A stretch of DNA of 64,000 bases from CAXQUZ01 sp942491145 (GTDB taxonomy: Bacteria; Myxococcota_A; UBA796; UBA2385), in assembly GCA_942491145.1 (NCBI GenBank), contig CALOBC010000001.1, positions 62,001 through 126,000 of the forward strand, given 5' to 3'. Shown piece after piece: positions 18,527-27,265 of this stretch (its first letter is position 1; each line of letters begins with the position of its first letter). Below the pieces are notes generated by a model. The model searched no databases. It worked only from the letters and a program-made list of their open reading frames with translations, and had not been told where the DNA came from. Both the position numbers and the translations under genes were made by a program.

Positions 18527-19083
18527 TGCTCACCATCCCGGCCCTGGCCGCGAAGCCAGTCACCCAGCTCGGGGCGAACCCGAGGTTCGGGACGGATGTG
18601 CACATCGGTGGGCTTGGGGAACTTGGGGCGCTCTTGGCGTCGCCCCTCCCGCAGCGCGGCGGCCACATTGATGCGATCCCGCTTCGCCGGGCGAGCGCGC
18701 TCACCGGAGCTGTTGCGCGCAAAGCGAACCACAGGCTGCTGATAAGGATTGCGCCAGACCCGCATGAGCTGGGGCGCGTTGGGTGCAGCCTCGATGCGAG
18801 GGCGCTGCATCCGCACCTTGTATTCCACCGGCTCGCGATGCTTGGACACGAGGTCCTTGCGCTCTTGTTCCACGCCGCGGTCCATCAGGCGACCGACATA
18901 GTCACGCTCTTCATGCAAGCGCTCACCGGGAATCCGGTGGGAGAAGAGGCGTTGGCGGGGGTCAAACACGAGGGGGAGCTCCAAGCGGGGAACGGTGAGG
19001 GTGGTGACGTTCAGACAGTATGGGGCGGGGCGGGTTGTGTCGATCGGCTTGACATCGGAACGTAACCAATCAAACCCATCCAA
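18523..19083 (-). CDS. Unknown Arg/Pro-rich protein heading the eCIS operon
   Basis: 186 residues; first gene of the minus-strand eCIS operon, overlapping the cap gene by ATGA. Residues 1-65 look partly ordered and hydrophobic; the second half is basic and Pro-rich with PKPTDVHIRPEPRVRPELGD near the end. I recognise no family. Its coupling to the cap gene suggests a structural or assembly role in the particle. The ATG at 19083 has only a weak site (GGGATC), so the exact start is uncertain. Confidence 0.7.
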   Translation of the reverse strand: MDGFDWLRSDVKPIDTTRPAPYCLNVTTLTVPRLELPLVFDPRQRLFSHRIPGERLHEERDYVGRLMDRGVEQERKDLVSKHREPVEYKVRMQRPRIEAAPNAPQLMRVWRNPYQQPVVRFARNSSGERARPAKRDRINVAAALREGRRQERPKFPKPTDVHIRPEPRVRPELGDWLRGQGRDGEQ

Positions 19084-19406
19084 GATCCCGAACTACACTT
19101 GATTCTCGTGCCCAATCGCTCCCCGCCGAGCCGCCGCTGGGACAGCGCCGAACCACAGGAGGAACAGGGAAAGAAGAACCGGTGGGAGGCGCTGGCTCCA
19201 GGCTGCGTGAGCTGCAGCGGGTGCCCCCGACAAGCCAGACCGTACCCAACGGGGAACATGATCCTGGTTTCACGCCGGTTGCAGCACCGAAACGACGTTC
19301 CGGAGCACCCCAACATGCGTGCTACCGTGGATGCACCGGCCCCGTTGTGCGGCCACGCATCGCCGTCTTGAGATGCACCCCTGCAACCCCCTCCGAGGTC
19401 CTGCCC
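19084..19406. promoter_or_regulatory. Divergent intergenic region between the two eCIS operons
   Basis: These 323 bases separate the minus-strand structural operon from the plus-strand accessory operon, so promoters for both should lie here. I see no convincing -35/-10 pair, sigma-54 element or long inverted repeat; only a short AACGACGTT palindrome (around 19291). Open frames that extend the plus-strand gene into this region lack a ribosome site and look non-coding. Confidence 0.4.
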
Positions 19407-20096
19407 ATGCGCTCCAACGAAAAGAAGGTCGGCAACACCCATCTTCACACCCGCTCGCGTCGCTCCGGCGGCGCTCTGGGTGCTGCGGACGGGTCCAGCC
19501 GTCGGCTTCGCCACCTGTCTGGGAAGCTCGGGAATGACGCAGTCTCGGGCAAGCTCACGCAAGGCGGGATCGCGCAGGCCACGATGCTGGACCACATCAT
19601 CGGTCGCCTGAAGAACATCCAAGACGTGCAGCTCGTCGAGCGCGAACAGGTCGGTGATGTTCGAAAGTGGCACCGACAGGTGGCCAAGGGCGAGTCTGGG
19701 TACCACCTGCCCGATCCCACCCGTTGGCACGAGGTCACAACGCTCTACAAGCAGGCCGCAGACGCCCTTGTCAGTGGCAACCTCAGCCGGGGCAGCATTC
19801 TGCTGGAGCGGGCTGCAGAAGTGGAAGAAGCCACCATGGCCACCCTGCCCAACATGGTGACCGACCGGCTGCAGACCCACGAGAAGACCGCTGTGGAGGC
19901 ACCTGAAGAGGCCGCTGAGGGCGTCACTGCAGGCATGACGGCCCGGTGTGATCGTCCTCGGGAGCTCACCATCGCCAAGGAGATCCTCGCGATTCAGGAC
20001 ACGGTCGACAACGCGCCTCCGCTCAGGAAGACGCGCAAGCCCTGGTGGAACGAGGTGGAGGAAGAAGAAGAGGAGGAAGACGCTGCCGATGCCTGA
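19407..20096 (+). CDS. eCIS-linked protein of unknown function with a GN.AV-type motif
   Basis: 229 residues from the ATG at 19407, chosen because GAGG lies about 8 bases upstream and the sequence before it looks non-coding. Near residues 31-47 it reads LRHLSGKLGNDAVSGKL, resembling the LQR..GN.AV..LL motif that often precedes eCIS_core (DUF4157) domains or marks eCIS-associated proteins. The middle is helical (LDHIIGRLKNIQDVQLVERE) and the C-terminus is an acidic Glu run. It overlaps the next gene by 8 bases. It could be an effector, adaptor or assembly factor; no enzymatic motif was seen. Confidence 0.75.
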   Translation: MRSNEKKVGNTHLHTRSRRSGGALGAADGSSRRLRHLSGKLGNDAVSGKLTQGGIAQATMLDHIIGRLKNIQDVQLVEREQVGDVRKWHRQVAKGESGYHLPDPTRWHEVTTLYKQAADALVSGNLSRGSILLERAAEVEEATMATLPNMVTDRLQTHEKTAVEAPEEAAEGVTAGMTARCDRPRELTIAKEILAIQDTVDNAPPLRKTRKPWWNEVEEEEEEEDAADA

Positions 20097-21309
20097 GCCC
20101 GTGGTCCAGACCCTCGGCCGACTGGTGGGGTGGCCCACCGTCAGCAACCGGCCCCTCGATGCGCTCGCGGCACACCTCGCTGCGCGTGCCGAGGCGGCGG
20201 GGATGCACGTCACGCGCTTCGAGAGCGCCCCCGGCAAGGCCAATGTGGTGGCCCGGTGCGGTCCCCGTGGCGTGGGTGGGCTGACGCTGTCGGGGCACAT
20301 GGACGTGGTGCCCACGGACGATCAGGACTGGACCAGCGACCCCTTCGTGTTGACCGAGCGAGACGGTCGCCAGCACGGGCGGGGCACGTGCGACATGAAG
20401 GGCTTCATCGCCGCGACCCTGCATGCGATCGACGGCCTCGACTTGCGGAAGCTCGAGCAAGAATTGGTCCTCATCTGGACCCACGACGAAGAGGTGGGGT
20501 GCCTCGGCAGCGCGCTCCTTGCGGAGCAGCTCCAGGGTGAGGACCGGGACCTGCCCACCGCGACGGTCATCGGGGAGCCCACCGACTTTCGCGTGCTGAG
20601 GCTGCATCCCGGGCACGCCACATTTGCGGTGGACATCCGTGGGCGCAGTGCCCATAGCTCCCGGCCATCCCTCGGCCTCAGCGCCATCTCGCTCGCCGTG
20701 GAGGCGGCCTGCGCCATCGAGTCGTGGGCGATGGAGCTGGCGCAAGCTCCGGCATTCTTAGAGTTTCTGGACACGCCGCACACGCTCGTGAACCTCGGTC
20801 GGATTCAGGGCGGCAGCGCGGTCAACATCGTGGCCGAGCGCTGCACGCTGGAGATCGGGGTGCGTCCGCTGCCAGGCTTGGTTGTGGATGACCTGGAACA
20901 ACAGCTTCTGAACCGGTTGGCCGCGCTGGACTCGCGGGCGCGTGCTGCGGGAGGGGCCGTGTCCTTGCGCCGGCTGCAACGGGCGGATGCCTTGCTCACC
21001 TCCGCTTCGTGCGACCACATGGCCTTGCTGCAAGACTGCGCCCGCCGAGCCGACCGCAACCCAGAGCCCTGCGGCGCGCCGTTTGCGACCGATGGTGGCA
21101 ACCTCGCGCGGCTGGGACTGGAGCCGCTGGTGTTCGGCCCGGGCAGCATCGATCTGGCCCACCGACCTGACGAATACATCGAGACCGTCGACCTCCTCAA
21201 GGCCCAGCGCCTGGTCGCCGACCTCATTCAAGCCCGGTGCTTCGCGCACCCGGTCCTGCCCGCACCACTGTCTCCTGCCGCCGTGCAGGATACACTCGCC
21301 CACCGATAA
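20089..21309 (+). CDS. argE: M20 family deacylase, acetylornithine deacetylase-like
   Basis: 406 residues from the ATG at 20089, inside the stop of the previous gene (ATGCCTGA). The M20 zinc-site motifs are all present: LSGHMDVVP (His/Asp ligands, about residue 66), GRGTCDMKGF (bridging Asp, about residue 100), WTHDEEVGCLGS (catalytic and ligand Glu, about residue 130), and a C-terminal SIDLAHRPDEYI (His ligand). The GRSAHSSRP block marks the dimerisation domain. ArgE removes acetate from N-acetylornithine in arginine synthesis; the real substrate here is unproven. Its place between eCIS genes is odd and hints at either operon capture or a particle-linked role. Confidence 0.85.
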   Translation: MPEPVVQTLGRLVGWPTVSNRPLDALAAHLAARAEAAGMHVTRFESAPGKANVVARCGPRGVGGLTLSGHMDVVPTDDQDWTSDPFVLTERDGRQHGRGTCDMKGFIAATLHAIDGLDLRKLEQELVLIWTHDEEVGCLGSALLAEQLQGEDRDLPTATVIGEPTDFRVLRLHPGHATFAVDIRGRSAHSSRPSLGLSAISLAVEAACAIESWAMELAQAPAFLEFLDTPHTLVNLGRIQGGSAVNIVAERCTLEIGVRPLPGLVVDDLEQQLLNRLAALDSRARAAGGAVSLRRLQRADALLTSASCDHMALLQDCARRADRNPEPCGAPFATDGGNLARLGLEPLVFGPGSIDLAHRPDEYIETVDLLKAQRLVADLIQARCFAHPVLPAPLSPAAVQDTLAHR

Positions 21310-21318
21310 GGAGGCCCG

Positions 21319-21978
21319 ATGCCGATCAACCGAAAGGACCGCGAGTCCAACAATCTCGTCGATCGTCTCTCCTCACGCCTGGACGGCAATGGGCTGACCC
21401 GGCGCACGCTGCCTGGTGGCGGTGTGGTCTTCCAGGGTCCCACCGCCACCGAGGCACTTGACGCGGTGGGTGCGCGGGCCATGACCCTCGATCGACACGT
21501 CATTGTCAGCGATGACTTCGATCCGTCCAGGCCCGAAGATCAGGCGCTGTTCGCCCATGAGCAGTACCACGCGATGTACGGCGATGGCGACGGCGGTGGC
21601 GGTGGCAGCAACTTCCGGGACGCCGAGGAAGTGGCGGCCCGAGCGGTCGAGCGGATGGTGCTTCACCGCGCAGCAGCCGGTGGCGCGGAGTCCGGTGGCG
21701 GGCTGTCGGGCGTGAAGGGTGCCGGACACGGCCATGCCCATGTCGCCGGAGACAGCGCCGGCGGTGGCGGCGGGGCAAACACCGTCGATGCCTCCGACAA
21801 GCCCGAGAGCCACCAGCAGCGTCCGCCCGACCCGTCCAAGGGCTACGCGGCGTTGATCGCTGAGGGCTGGAGCCGGTTTGACATCGTGGACATGCTGGCC
21901 CGCAAGGCCATCTCCGCGCAGGACCAGGCCGTGGAGTCGCGCTTTCTGCGCCATGCCGACGTGAAAGGCACCCTGTAG
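21319..21978 (+). CDS. Stand-alone eCIS_core (DUF4157)-like protein
   Basis: 219 residues with GGAGG before the ATG. Residues about 47-85 read AVGARAMTLDRHVIVSDDF followed by FAHEQYHAMYG, the same layout as the eCIS_core domain (A.GARA.T then LAHE..H). The HEQYH provides an HExxH zinc-binding pattern, so peptidase activity is possible. A Gly/His-rich disordered middle and a short helical C-terminus (EGWSRFDIVDMLARKAIS) follow. In other eCIS this domain is fused to cargo or effectors; here it stands alone between the deacylase and the AAA+ ATPase. Confidence 0.75.
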   Translation: MPINRKDRESNNLVDRLSSRLDGNGLTRRTLPGGGVVFQGPTATEALDAVGARAMTLDRHVIVSDDFDPSRPEDQALFAHEQYHAMYGDGDGGGGGSNFRDAEEVAARAVERMVLHRAAAGGAESGGGLSGVKGAGHGHAHVAGDSAGGGGGANTVDASDKPESHQQRPPDPSKGYAALIAEGWSRFDIVDMLARKAISAQDQAVESRFLRHADVKGTL

Positions 21979-22024
21979 AGAATCCGCCGACAACGCGGGC
22001 CTCGTCAAGATTCTGGAGCATTGA

Positions 22025-24121
22025 GTGAGCACCGTCTATGAAGAGATGGCCCGTCGCCTCCGGCGCACGGACCTGCTCCTCTTGCGCGCCGTCCGTCGTC
22101 AGCGTGCCCGGCCAGCGATGCGGGCCAAGGGCCAGTTCTGGGGAAGTGTCATCACCGACGACGAGGTGGATGCGCTCCTGCAGGCCCACGGCGAGATCGA
22201 CTTGCCACAGAACATTCCCGACGGGCTGGAGTACGCGGTCAACGCCAGCGCACGCTTGCGCGACGAGACCGCTGGTCGCTTTGGTCGCCTGCGGGAGGCC
22301 TTCCACCTCGACGGCGACGACACAGACCTGCTGCTGCTCGCGCTCGCGCCGGAGATCAGCGCCGGCTACGGTCGTATTTTTGCGTATCTCAACGACAACT
22401 TGAACCAGGCCTTCCTCACGGTGGATCTGTCGACCCGGGTGCTGCGCACCAAGCGCACGGACCGCCTCGCCCTCCAAGCGCGGCTGATGAAGAACGCGCC
22501 CCTCATCCGCAACCGCTTGCTGTTGCTCGATCCGCCGGAAGGGGCCGAGACCCACACGAGCCGGCGGGTGCATCCGTCGGGTCGCTTGCTGCAATGGCTG
22601 ATGGAAGAGGTCGAGCTGCCGGCCGGAGTGGGCTTCAAGCCGCTGTCCACCGAAGGCAACTTGCTGATTCCCGCCAAGACTGAGGCGCGAATTCAAGACA
22701 TCCTGCCCAGCTGTAGCCGCCCGGTGACGATCGCCGTCATCGGAGGCACGTCCGGTTCACGGGAAGGCGTCGGCATCGCCATCGCCCAGAAGGCCGACCG
22801 GCCGCTGGTTCGTGTCGATCTGGAGCGCTGCAAGCAGTATCTGGAAGAGCCCTGGGAGCTCATTCGGGAGCTGCGGCTGTCGAACGCGCTGCCCTACGTC
22901 ATCAACGTGCTGGAGTCCCAAGAAGACCCCGCGTTGCGCATCCAGATGATGCAGCTGGGCGGCGCTCTGGCCACCCTCCCCTTCCCCGTCATGATCGGCG
23001 GCTCGGACCGACGCGCAATTGAGGTTCTCCTCGGAGATGATCGCCCCAGCCTCACGGTCAAAGTGGCGCGAACGAACCTCGACGAGCGCATCGACGCCTG
23101 GAAAGAAGCATTTGCCCGCCGCAAGTGGAGCGAGGCACCCATTGTCGATCTGTCGGAGCGGTTCTACAGCGTCGGCGGCACGACCATCGACCGCATCTGT
23201 GACCGCGCCGAGGCGGAGTGCGGCGGACGGGAACCCCACCAAGAAGCCCTGTGGTCCGCCGCGCGGGAGTGCTCAAAGCCCGAGTTCATGGGGCTCGCCG
23301 AGCATGTCATCCCCCGCTACACGTGGAGCGATCTGATCCTCACCGAGAAGATCCAGGGCCAGCTCCAAAACCTGACCGACTATCTGTCCCAACAGGAGAC
23401 AGTCTTTCACCGCTGGGGGGCGAGCAAGGTGCGCGCTCGGGGCTTCGGCATGAAGGCGCTGTTCAGCGGCGGGCCCGGCACCGGCAAGACGATGGCCGCC
23501 GAGGTCATCGCCCACACGCTCGGGCTCGACATGTATCGGGTGGATCTGTCCAGCGTCGTCAGCCGCTGGGTGGGTGAGACCGAGAAGAACCTCAAGCGGA
23601 TCTTCGACGCCGCAGAAGGGGGCACGGCGGTCATCCTGTTCGACGAGGCCGACGCGCTGTTCGGCTCCCGTGGCGAGACCAAGTCGTCTCAGGACCGCTT
23701 CGCCAACCAAGAAGTCAGCTTCCTGCTCCAGCGCCTGGAGGTCTTCGAGGGCTGCGCGATCCTCACCACCAACTTGCAGGAGAACATCGACGAAGCCTTC
23801 CTGCGGCGCTTTGGCGCGGTCATCGAATTCCCGATGCCCACCGGACCGCAGCGGCTCCGGCTCTGGCAGCGTGCGTTTCCCGCGGGCGCACCCCTGGACG
23901 ACGATCTCAACCTGCAGGAGCTCGCCGACAACTTCATCATCGCCGGCGGCAACATCATCAACTCGGCGATCAATGCCTGCATCTTGGCGGCCACCCGCGG
24001 GGAGTCCGTGGGGCAACGGCACGCCGTCGAGGCCATCGCCCGCGAGCTCATCAAGATGGGCAAGCAAGTCAGCCGCGTGCACTTCGGCGAGTACTACGAG
24101 TTCGTGCGCGACTTGGACTGA
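22025..24121 (+). CDS. eCIS AAA+ ATPase with degenerate plus active AAA domains (Afp15-like)
   Basis: 698 residues, GTG start at 22025. A helical N-terminal domain (residues 1-200) is followed by a degenerate AAA module (about 235-330) whose P-loop position reads IGGTSGSREG. The active module has Walker A GGPGTGKT (about residue 483), Walker B VILFDEAD (about 537), sensor 1 ILTTN and arginine finger DEAFLRRF. An AAA+ ATPase is a core eCIS gene (Afp15/PVC15), thought to assist assembly or cargo loading. It is the last plus-strand gene here, ending 2 bases from a convergent gene. Confidence 0.9.
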   Translation: MSTVYEEMARRLRRTDLLLLRAVRRQRARPAMRAKGQFWGSVITDDEVDALLQAHGEIDLPQNIPDGLEYAVNASARLRDETAGRFGRLREAFHLDGDDTDLLLLALAPEISAGYGRIFAYLNDNLNQAFLTVDLSTRVLRTKRTDRLALQARLMKNAPLIRNRLLLLDPPEGAETHTSRRVHPSGRLLQWLMEEVELPAGVGFKPLSTEGNLLIPAKTEARIQDILPSCSRPVTIAVIGGTSGSREGVGIAIAQKADRPLVRVDLERCKQYLEEPWELIRELRLSNALPYVINVLESQEDPALRIQMMQLGGALATLPFPVMIGGSDRRAIEVLLGDDRPSLTVKVARTNLDERIDAWKEAFARRKWSEAPIVDLSERFYSVGGTTIDRICDRAEAECGGREPHQEALWSAARECSKPEFMGLAEHVIPRYTWSDLILTEKIQGQLQNLTDYLSQQETVFHRWGASKVRARGFGMKALFSGGPGTGKTMAAEVIAHTLGLDMYRVDLSSVVSRWVGETEKNLKRIFDAAEGGTAVILFDEADALFGSRGETKSSQDRFANQEVSFLLQRLEVFEGCAILTTNLQENIDEAFLRRFGAVIEFPMPTGPQRLRLWQRAFPAGAPLDDDLNLQELADNFIIAGGNIINSAINACILAATRGESVGQRHAVEAIARELIKMGKQVSRVHFGEYYEFVRDLD

Positions 24122-24123
24122 CC

Positions 24124-25044
24124 TTACTTCTTCGCTTCGAGCCCTTCGATCGAGCCGTCAGCGTTCACCCGCGCCACAAATCCGGCGTAGGAGTACAGCG
24201 ACCCACCCGCCAAGTTCATGTTGCTGGCGGTGGCCGTGCCGTTGACGGCGGCCTCGGAGTAGGCCGGCAGCATCGAGGTCGGGTCCCACCGGGTCTGGCT
24301 GGTGCCCACCATGTTGAACGCGGGGGTTGTGGTGGTGCCTGCAGCGGCATCCGACCCCATGCTGCCCGCCACCGAAGCTGCGCCCTGGACGTTCAAGTTC
24401 CCGTGGCCTTCGCCGGTCACGAACAGATCACCCTGGGACGTGTCGAGCGTGTATTTGTGGAGCAGGCCGCCGGCCGTGCCCGACATGCTCATGATCTCGT
24501 AGAACAGTGGCATGCCCTTGTGCTTCCAGGGCTTTGCACCCTCAGCGTCCTTGGGCATCTGGACACCGATGGGCGACAACACCCGCCGCATGAGCTGGCG
24601 CAGTTGCTCGACCTGGTTGCGCTTGATCGACAAGTTCCGATCTTCGCCGGCGATGCCCTCGACATCCAGGGTTCGGATGACGCCGTCGGTGCGGATCTCC
24701 ATCTCGACGGCAGCCCCACGGAGCAGCTCCGCCCCCTCATCAAGCAGAGAGTCCAGCTTGGACTGGCCATCGCGCACGCCCGGGCTGGCCCGACCGGCGA
24801 GCTTCATGTCGTCCACTTGGCAGATGACCTTCCAGCCACGCTTGCCTCGGGACTCGCCCGTGCACGAGAAGTCCCCAGCGATGTCGACACTCATCGCCCG
24901 CACTTCTCGGTTCATCGCCACGTAGAGGAAGCCATTGGGGGTCTGGACTCGCCCCTCGGCGTGGAATTTGACCGGTTCGGTCTTTTCCCAGTCGACCGTC
25001 AGGGGACCAGCAAGAGCGGCGGCGGACAGCAGCAAAGCAAGCAT
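24124..25044 (-). CDS. Secreted protein of unknown function
   Basis: 306 residues from the ATG at 25044, chosen for its GGAGGT site; the start codes a signal peptide (MLALLLSAAALAGPL). The mature part is mixed alpha/beta with no recognised domain; it includes FSCTGESRGKRGWKVICQVD with a possible disulfide pair, and a segment near residue 130 with GVIRTLDVEGIAGEDRNLSI. It probably acts in the periplasm or outer envelope. It converges on the eCIS ATPase gene with only two bases between stops, and it is not evidently part of the injection system. Confidence 0.7.
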   Translation of the reverse strand: MLALLLSAAALAGPLTVDWEKTEPVKFHAEGRVQTPNGFLYVAMNREVRAMSVDIAGDFSCTGESRGKRGWKVICQVDDMKLAGRASPGVRDGQSKLDSLLDEGAELLRGAAVEMEIRTDGVIRTLDVEGIAGEDRNLSIKRNQVEQLRQLMRRVLSPIGVQMPKDAEGAKPWKHKGMPLFYEIMSMSGTAGGLLHKYTLDTSQGDLFVTGEGHGNLNVQGAASVAGSMGSDAAAGTTTTPAFNMVGTSQTRWDPTSMLPAYSEAAVNGTATASNMNLAGGSLYSYAGFVARVNADGSIEGLEAKK

Positions 25045-25194
25045 CGGAGACCTCCTCGGCGAACGACGCCCCCAGCCTAACCCCCTCGGCGACAGGTGCT
25101 CATGCACCAGACGCCAGCTGAAGCAGTGCAGCCTCGACGCGCACGGGGCACATCGAGGCTGCGGAGGGGGGTGGCCTGGGAGGGGCCGGGGACC

Positions 25195-27198
25195 TCAGAA
25201 GGTGAGACCCACACCGATAGTCAGCCCCACGACGGGCTTGATGCGCCCTTCATCCTCATCAATCTTCGCCAGATCCATCTGGAGGGAGCGGGGACGGGCG
25301 ATGCCGACACCACCCCGGGCGTCGATGTCGATGAGCGGACGCACCCGCTTGCTGGCTTCGGGAATCGGCGGTTGGATCGACCACCCGAAGTGCAGCGTGG
25401 TCTGGAAGCTGTGGCTCATGTTCACCCAGCCGAAGCGCGCGGCGAGCCGAGGACCAAAGCCGATGGCGGCATTGCGGCCGAAGACCACACCCGCGCCCAA
25501 CCAGATGTTCCGGTTGAACTTGCGGATGTTGTAGACGTCTTCAACCTCAGAGCAGGTCTCTTTGGGCGGCCGGTTGCCATCAGGTGTCGAGACCAAGTCG
25601 CCCGTGCCGTCGCCGTCGACATCCACGTTGGCTTCTTCGAGCTCACAGCCCTTCACTTGGAGCGTGCGAATGTTGGTCTGGTCCTGCTTGCCGGGGGTCT
25701 GGTAGTACTCAGCCCACTCGCGGTCCGCGAGGGCCATGCTCCACTCGCCGCCAAAGTTGACCATCAGCCGGTTGTAGTGGCCCCGCAGCTCAAAGTTGAA
25801 GGGCACCTGGGCCGGGTCGAGGCTGAGCTGGGCACGGTCGGTGTTGGCCAGATCCTGCGGTGCGAGGCTGCTCTCGTCTTCCAGGTTCGAGTCGACGGCG
25901 TAGTTCGCGCCATTCCACATCACACCACTGGAGAACAGCAGGGCGAAGCGCACCGGGAAGCTGTCAATGCGCGAGATGTTGCGCAGGATGCCCGTGTCGG
26001 GCACGTACTTCCAGATGTAGGTCTTGCCGGGGTTGCCACCCTCGGGAACCGCGATGAACAGGTCGGCTTGGGGATGCAGCTTGTGGTAGATCGCCAAGTA
26101 GGTGAGGATGTCGCCATCCACTTCCGGGATGCACGCGTTCTTGTCGAGAAAGAGCTGGTTGACGAAGTCGATGCCGATCTTCTTCCGCGCTTCTTCCAGG
26201 AAGAAGTAGGTCTTCTCGTCCAGCTTGTCGGACTCGAGGCGCTCGGCGAGGCCGTGCCCGGTGTCCTTGCGCTGGAGGTAGACGTCCGTGCGGCCCAGGA
26301 ACAGGTCCATCTGGCCCCGTCCGTCGAGCTCAGCGGCGATGCCGTTGATGAACAGCTCATACTCGGTGGTGAACTGCCCACCTTCGTACTGGCCACCCAG
26401 GGCAAAGTCACCCTTGAAGCTCGGGAAGACGCCCTGCTGGAGCTGATTCAGGAGGAACTGAATCGCACCCGCCGACTCTTGGTCGGTGAGCTTCGACATC
26501 AGCGCCGGTTCCTGCAACGCAAGTAGTGCGGCCAAGTAGTTGTAGTAGTTGACCGTCATGCCACCGACCGACTCGAAGTACGGCGGGCGGGGGTCGTTGC
26601 TGTTCTCGGCGGCGCGGCCGATCTGGGCGTACAGCAGGAACAAGGGCTCCCGCAGCTCGACGCGATCGACAAACCAGATGAGGTCGGTCGCCTTGCGCAG
26701 CCGGGCAGCTTCATCAGACCAGGCGTTCGGGTCGATGGCGTTCCAAGCGATGGCCGCCACGCGATTGACCTGGGCCATGATCTGGGGCGCCACGACGTCC
26801 TTGACCATCGCGGGTTGCTGGGTCGGGGCGAGGGTGCGGTCCGGCACCCGGCGACCGTTCTGGTAGAGGTCGACCTCGGGGAAGAACAGCGCTTCAGACC
26901 GGGAGATGGCCGCGCGGACCTCTCGCTGGAGGGTCTCGTTGCGGTGGTTGGCGCTGGTCGGGTTCTTCAGCCAAGGGATGACGATGGTCCGGGCGTACAG
27001 CGCCTTCTTCTTCTTCTCTTCCTCCTCGTCGGCCTTCTTCTCGTTTTCGTCCTTCTCTTCTTTGGACGGCTTGTCTTTCTTAAACGCGATCGAATCCGGC
27101 GCCTCGGCATAGGCCCTCGGCGCCCAGGCAGCGCAAAGGGCGACCATGAGCGCAAGGCGCAGCGATTGCATGAGGCGCTTGGTAGCAGCGGGGAACAT
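25195..27198 (-). CDS. Exported protein with probable C-terminal outer-membrane barrel strands
   Basis: 667 residues with a signal peptide (LALMVALCAAWAPRAYA) and GGGAGGAAGG before the ATG. A highly charged Lys/Glu stretch lies at about residues 38-66. The middle is helical and contains no motif I know. The last 120 residues have alternating strands (IWLGAGVVFGRNAAIGFGPR, FQTTLHFGWS) and end in Phe, a pattern for outer-membrane barrels. It might be a surface or outer-membrane protein. Neighbours give no clear functional link. Confidence 0.65.
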   Translation of the reverse strand: MFPAATKRLMQSLRLALMVALCAAWAPRAYAEAPDSIAFKKDKPSKEEKDENEKKADEEEEKKKKALYARTIVIPWLKNPTSANHRNETLQREVRAAISRSEALFFPEVDLYQNGRRVPDRTLAPTQQPAMVKDVVAPQIMAQVNRVAAIAWNAIDPNAWSDEAARLRKATDLIWFVDRVELREPLFLLYAQIGRAAENSNDPRPPYFESVGGMTVNYYNYLAALLALQEPALMSKLTDQESAGAIQFLLNQLQQGVFPSFKGDFALGGQYEGGQFTTEYELFINGIAAELDGRGQMDLFLGRTDVYLQRKDTGHGLAERLESDKLDEKTYFFLEEARKKIGIDFVNQLFLDKNACIPEVDGDILTYLAIYHKLHPQADLFIAVPEGGNPGKTYIWKYVPDTGILRNISRIDSFPVRFALLFSSGVMWNGANYAVDSNLEDESSLAPQDLANTDRAQLSLDPAQVPFNFELRGHYNRLMVNFGGEWSMALADREWAEYYQTPGKQDQTNIRTLQVKGCELEEANVDVDGDGTGDLVSTPDGNRPPKETCSEVEDVYNIRKFNRNIWLGAGVVFGRNAAIGFGPRLAARFGWVNMSHSFQTTLHFGWSIQPPIPEASKRVRPLIDIDARGGVGIARPRSLQMDLAKIDEDEGRIKPVVGLTIGVGLTF

Positions 27199-27265
27199 GC
27201 GGCCCTTCCTCCCTGTTGGTCGGTCCAGGGCGGGACTCTACCTCACGCGGGTCGATCGCTGCCCG

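Noticed and set aside
1..24121. Locus considered as an R-type prophage tail
   Set aside because: No capsid, lysis, integrase or recombination genes; the presence of Pvc16-type cap, LysM protein, AAA+ ATPase and eCIS_core-like gene fits eCIS better.
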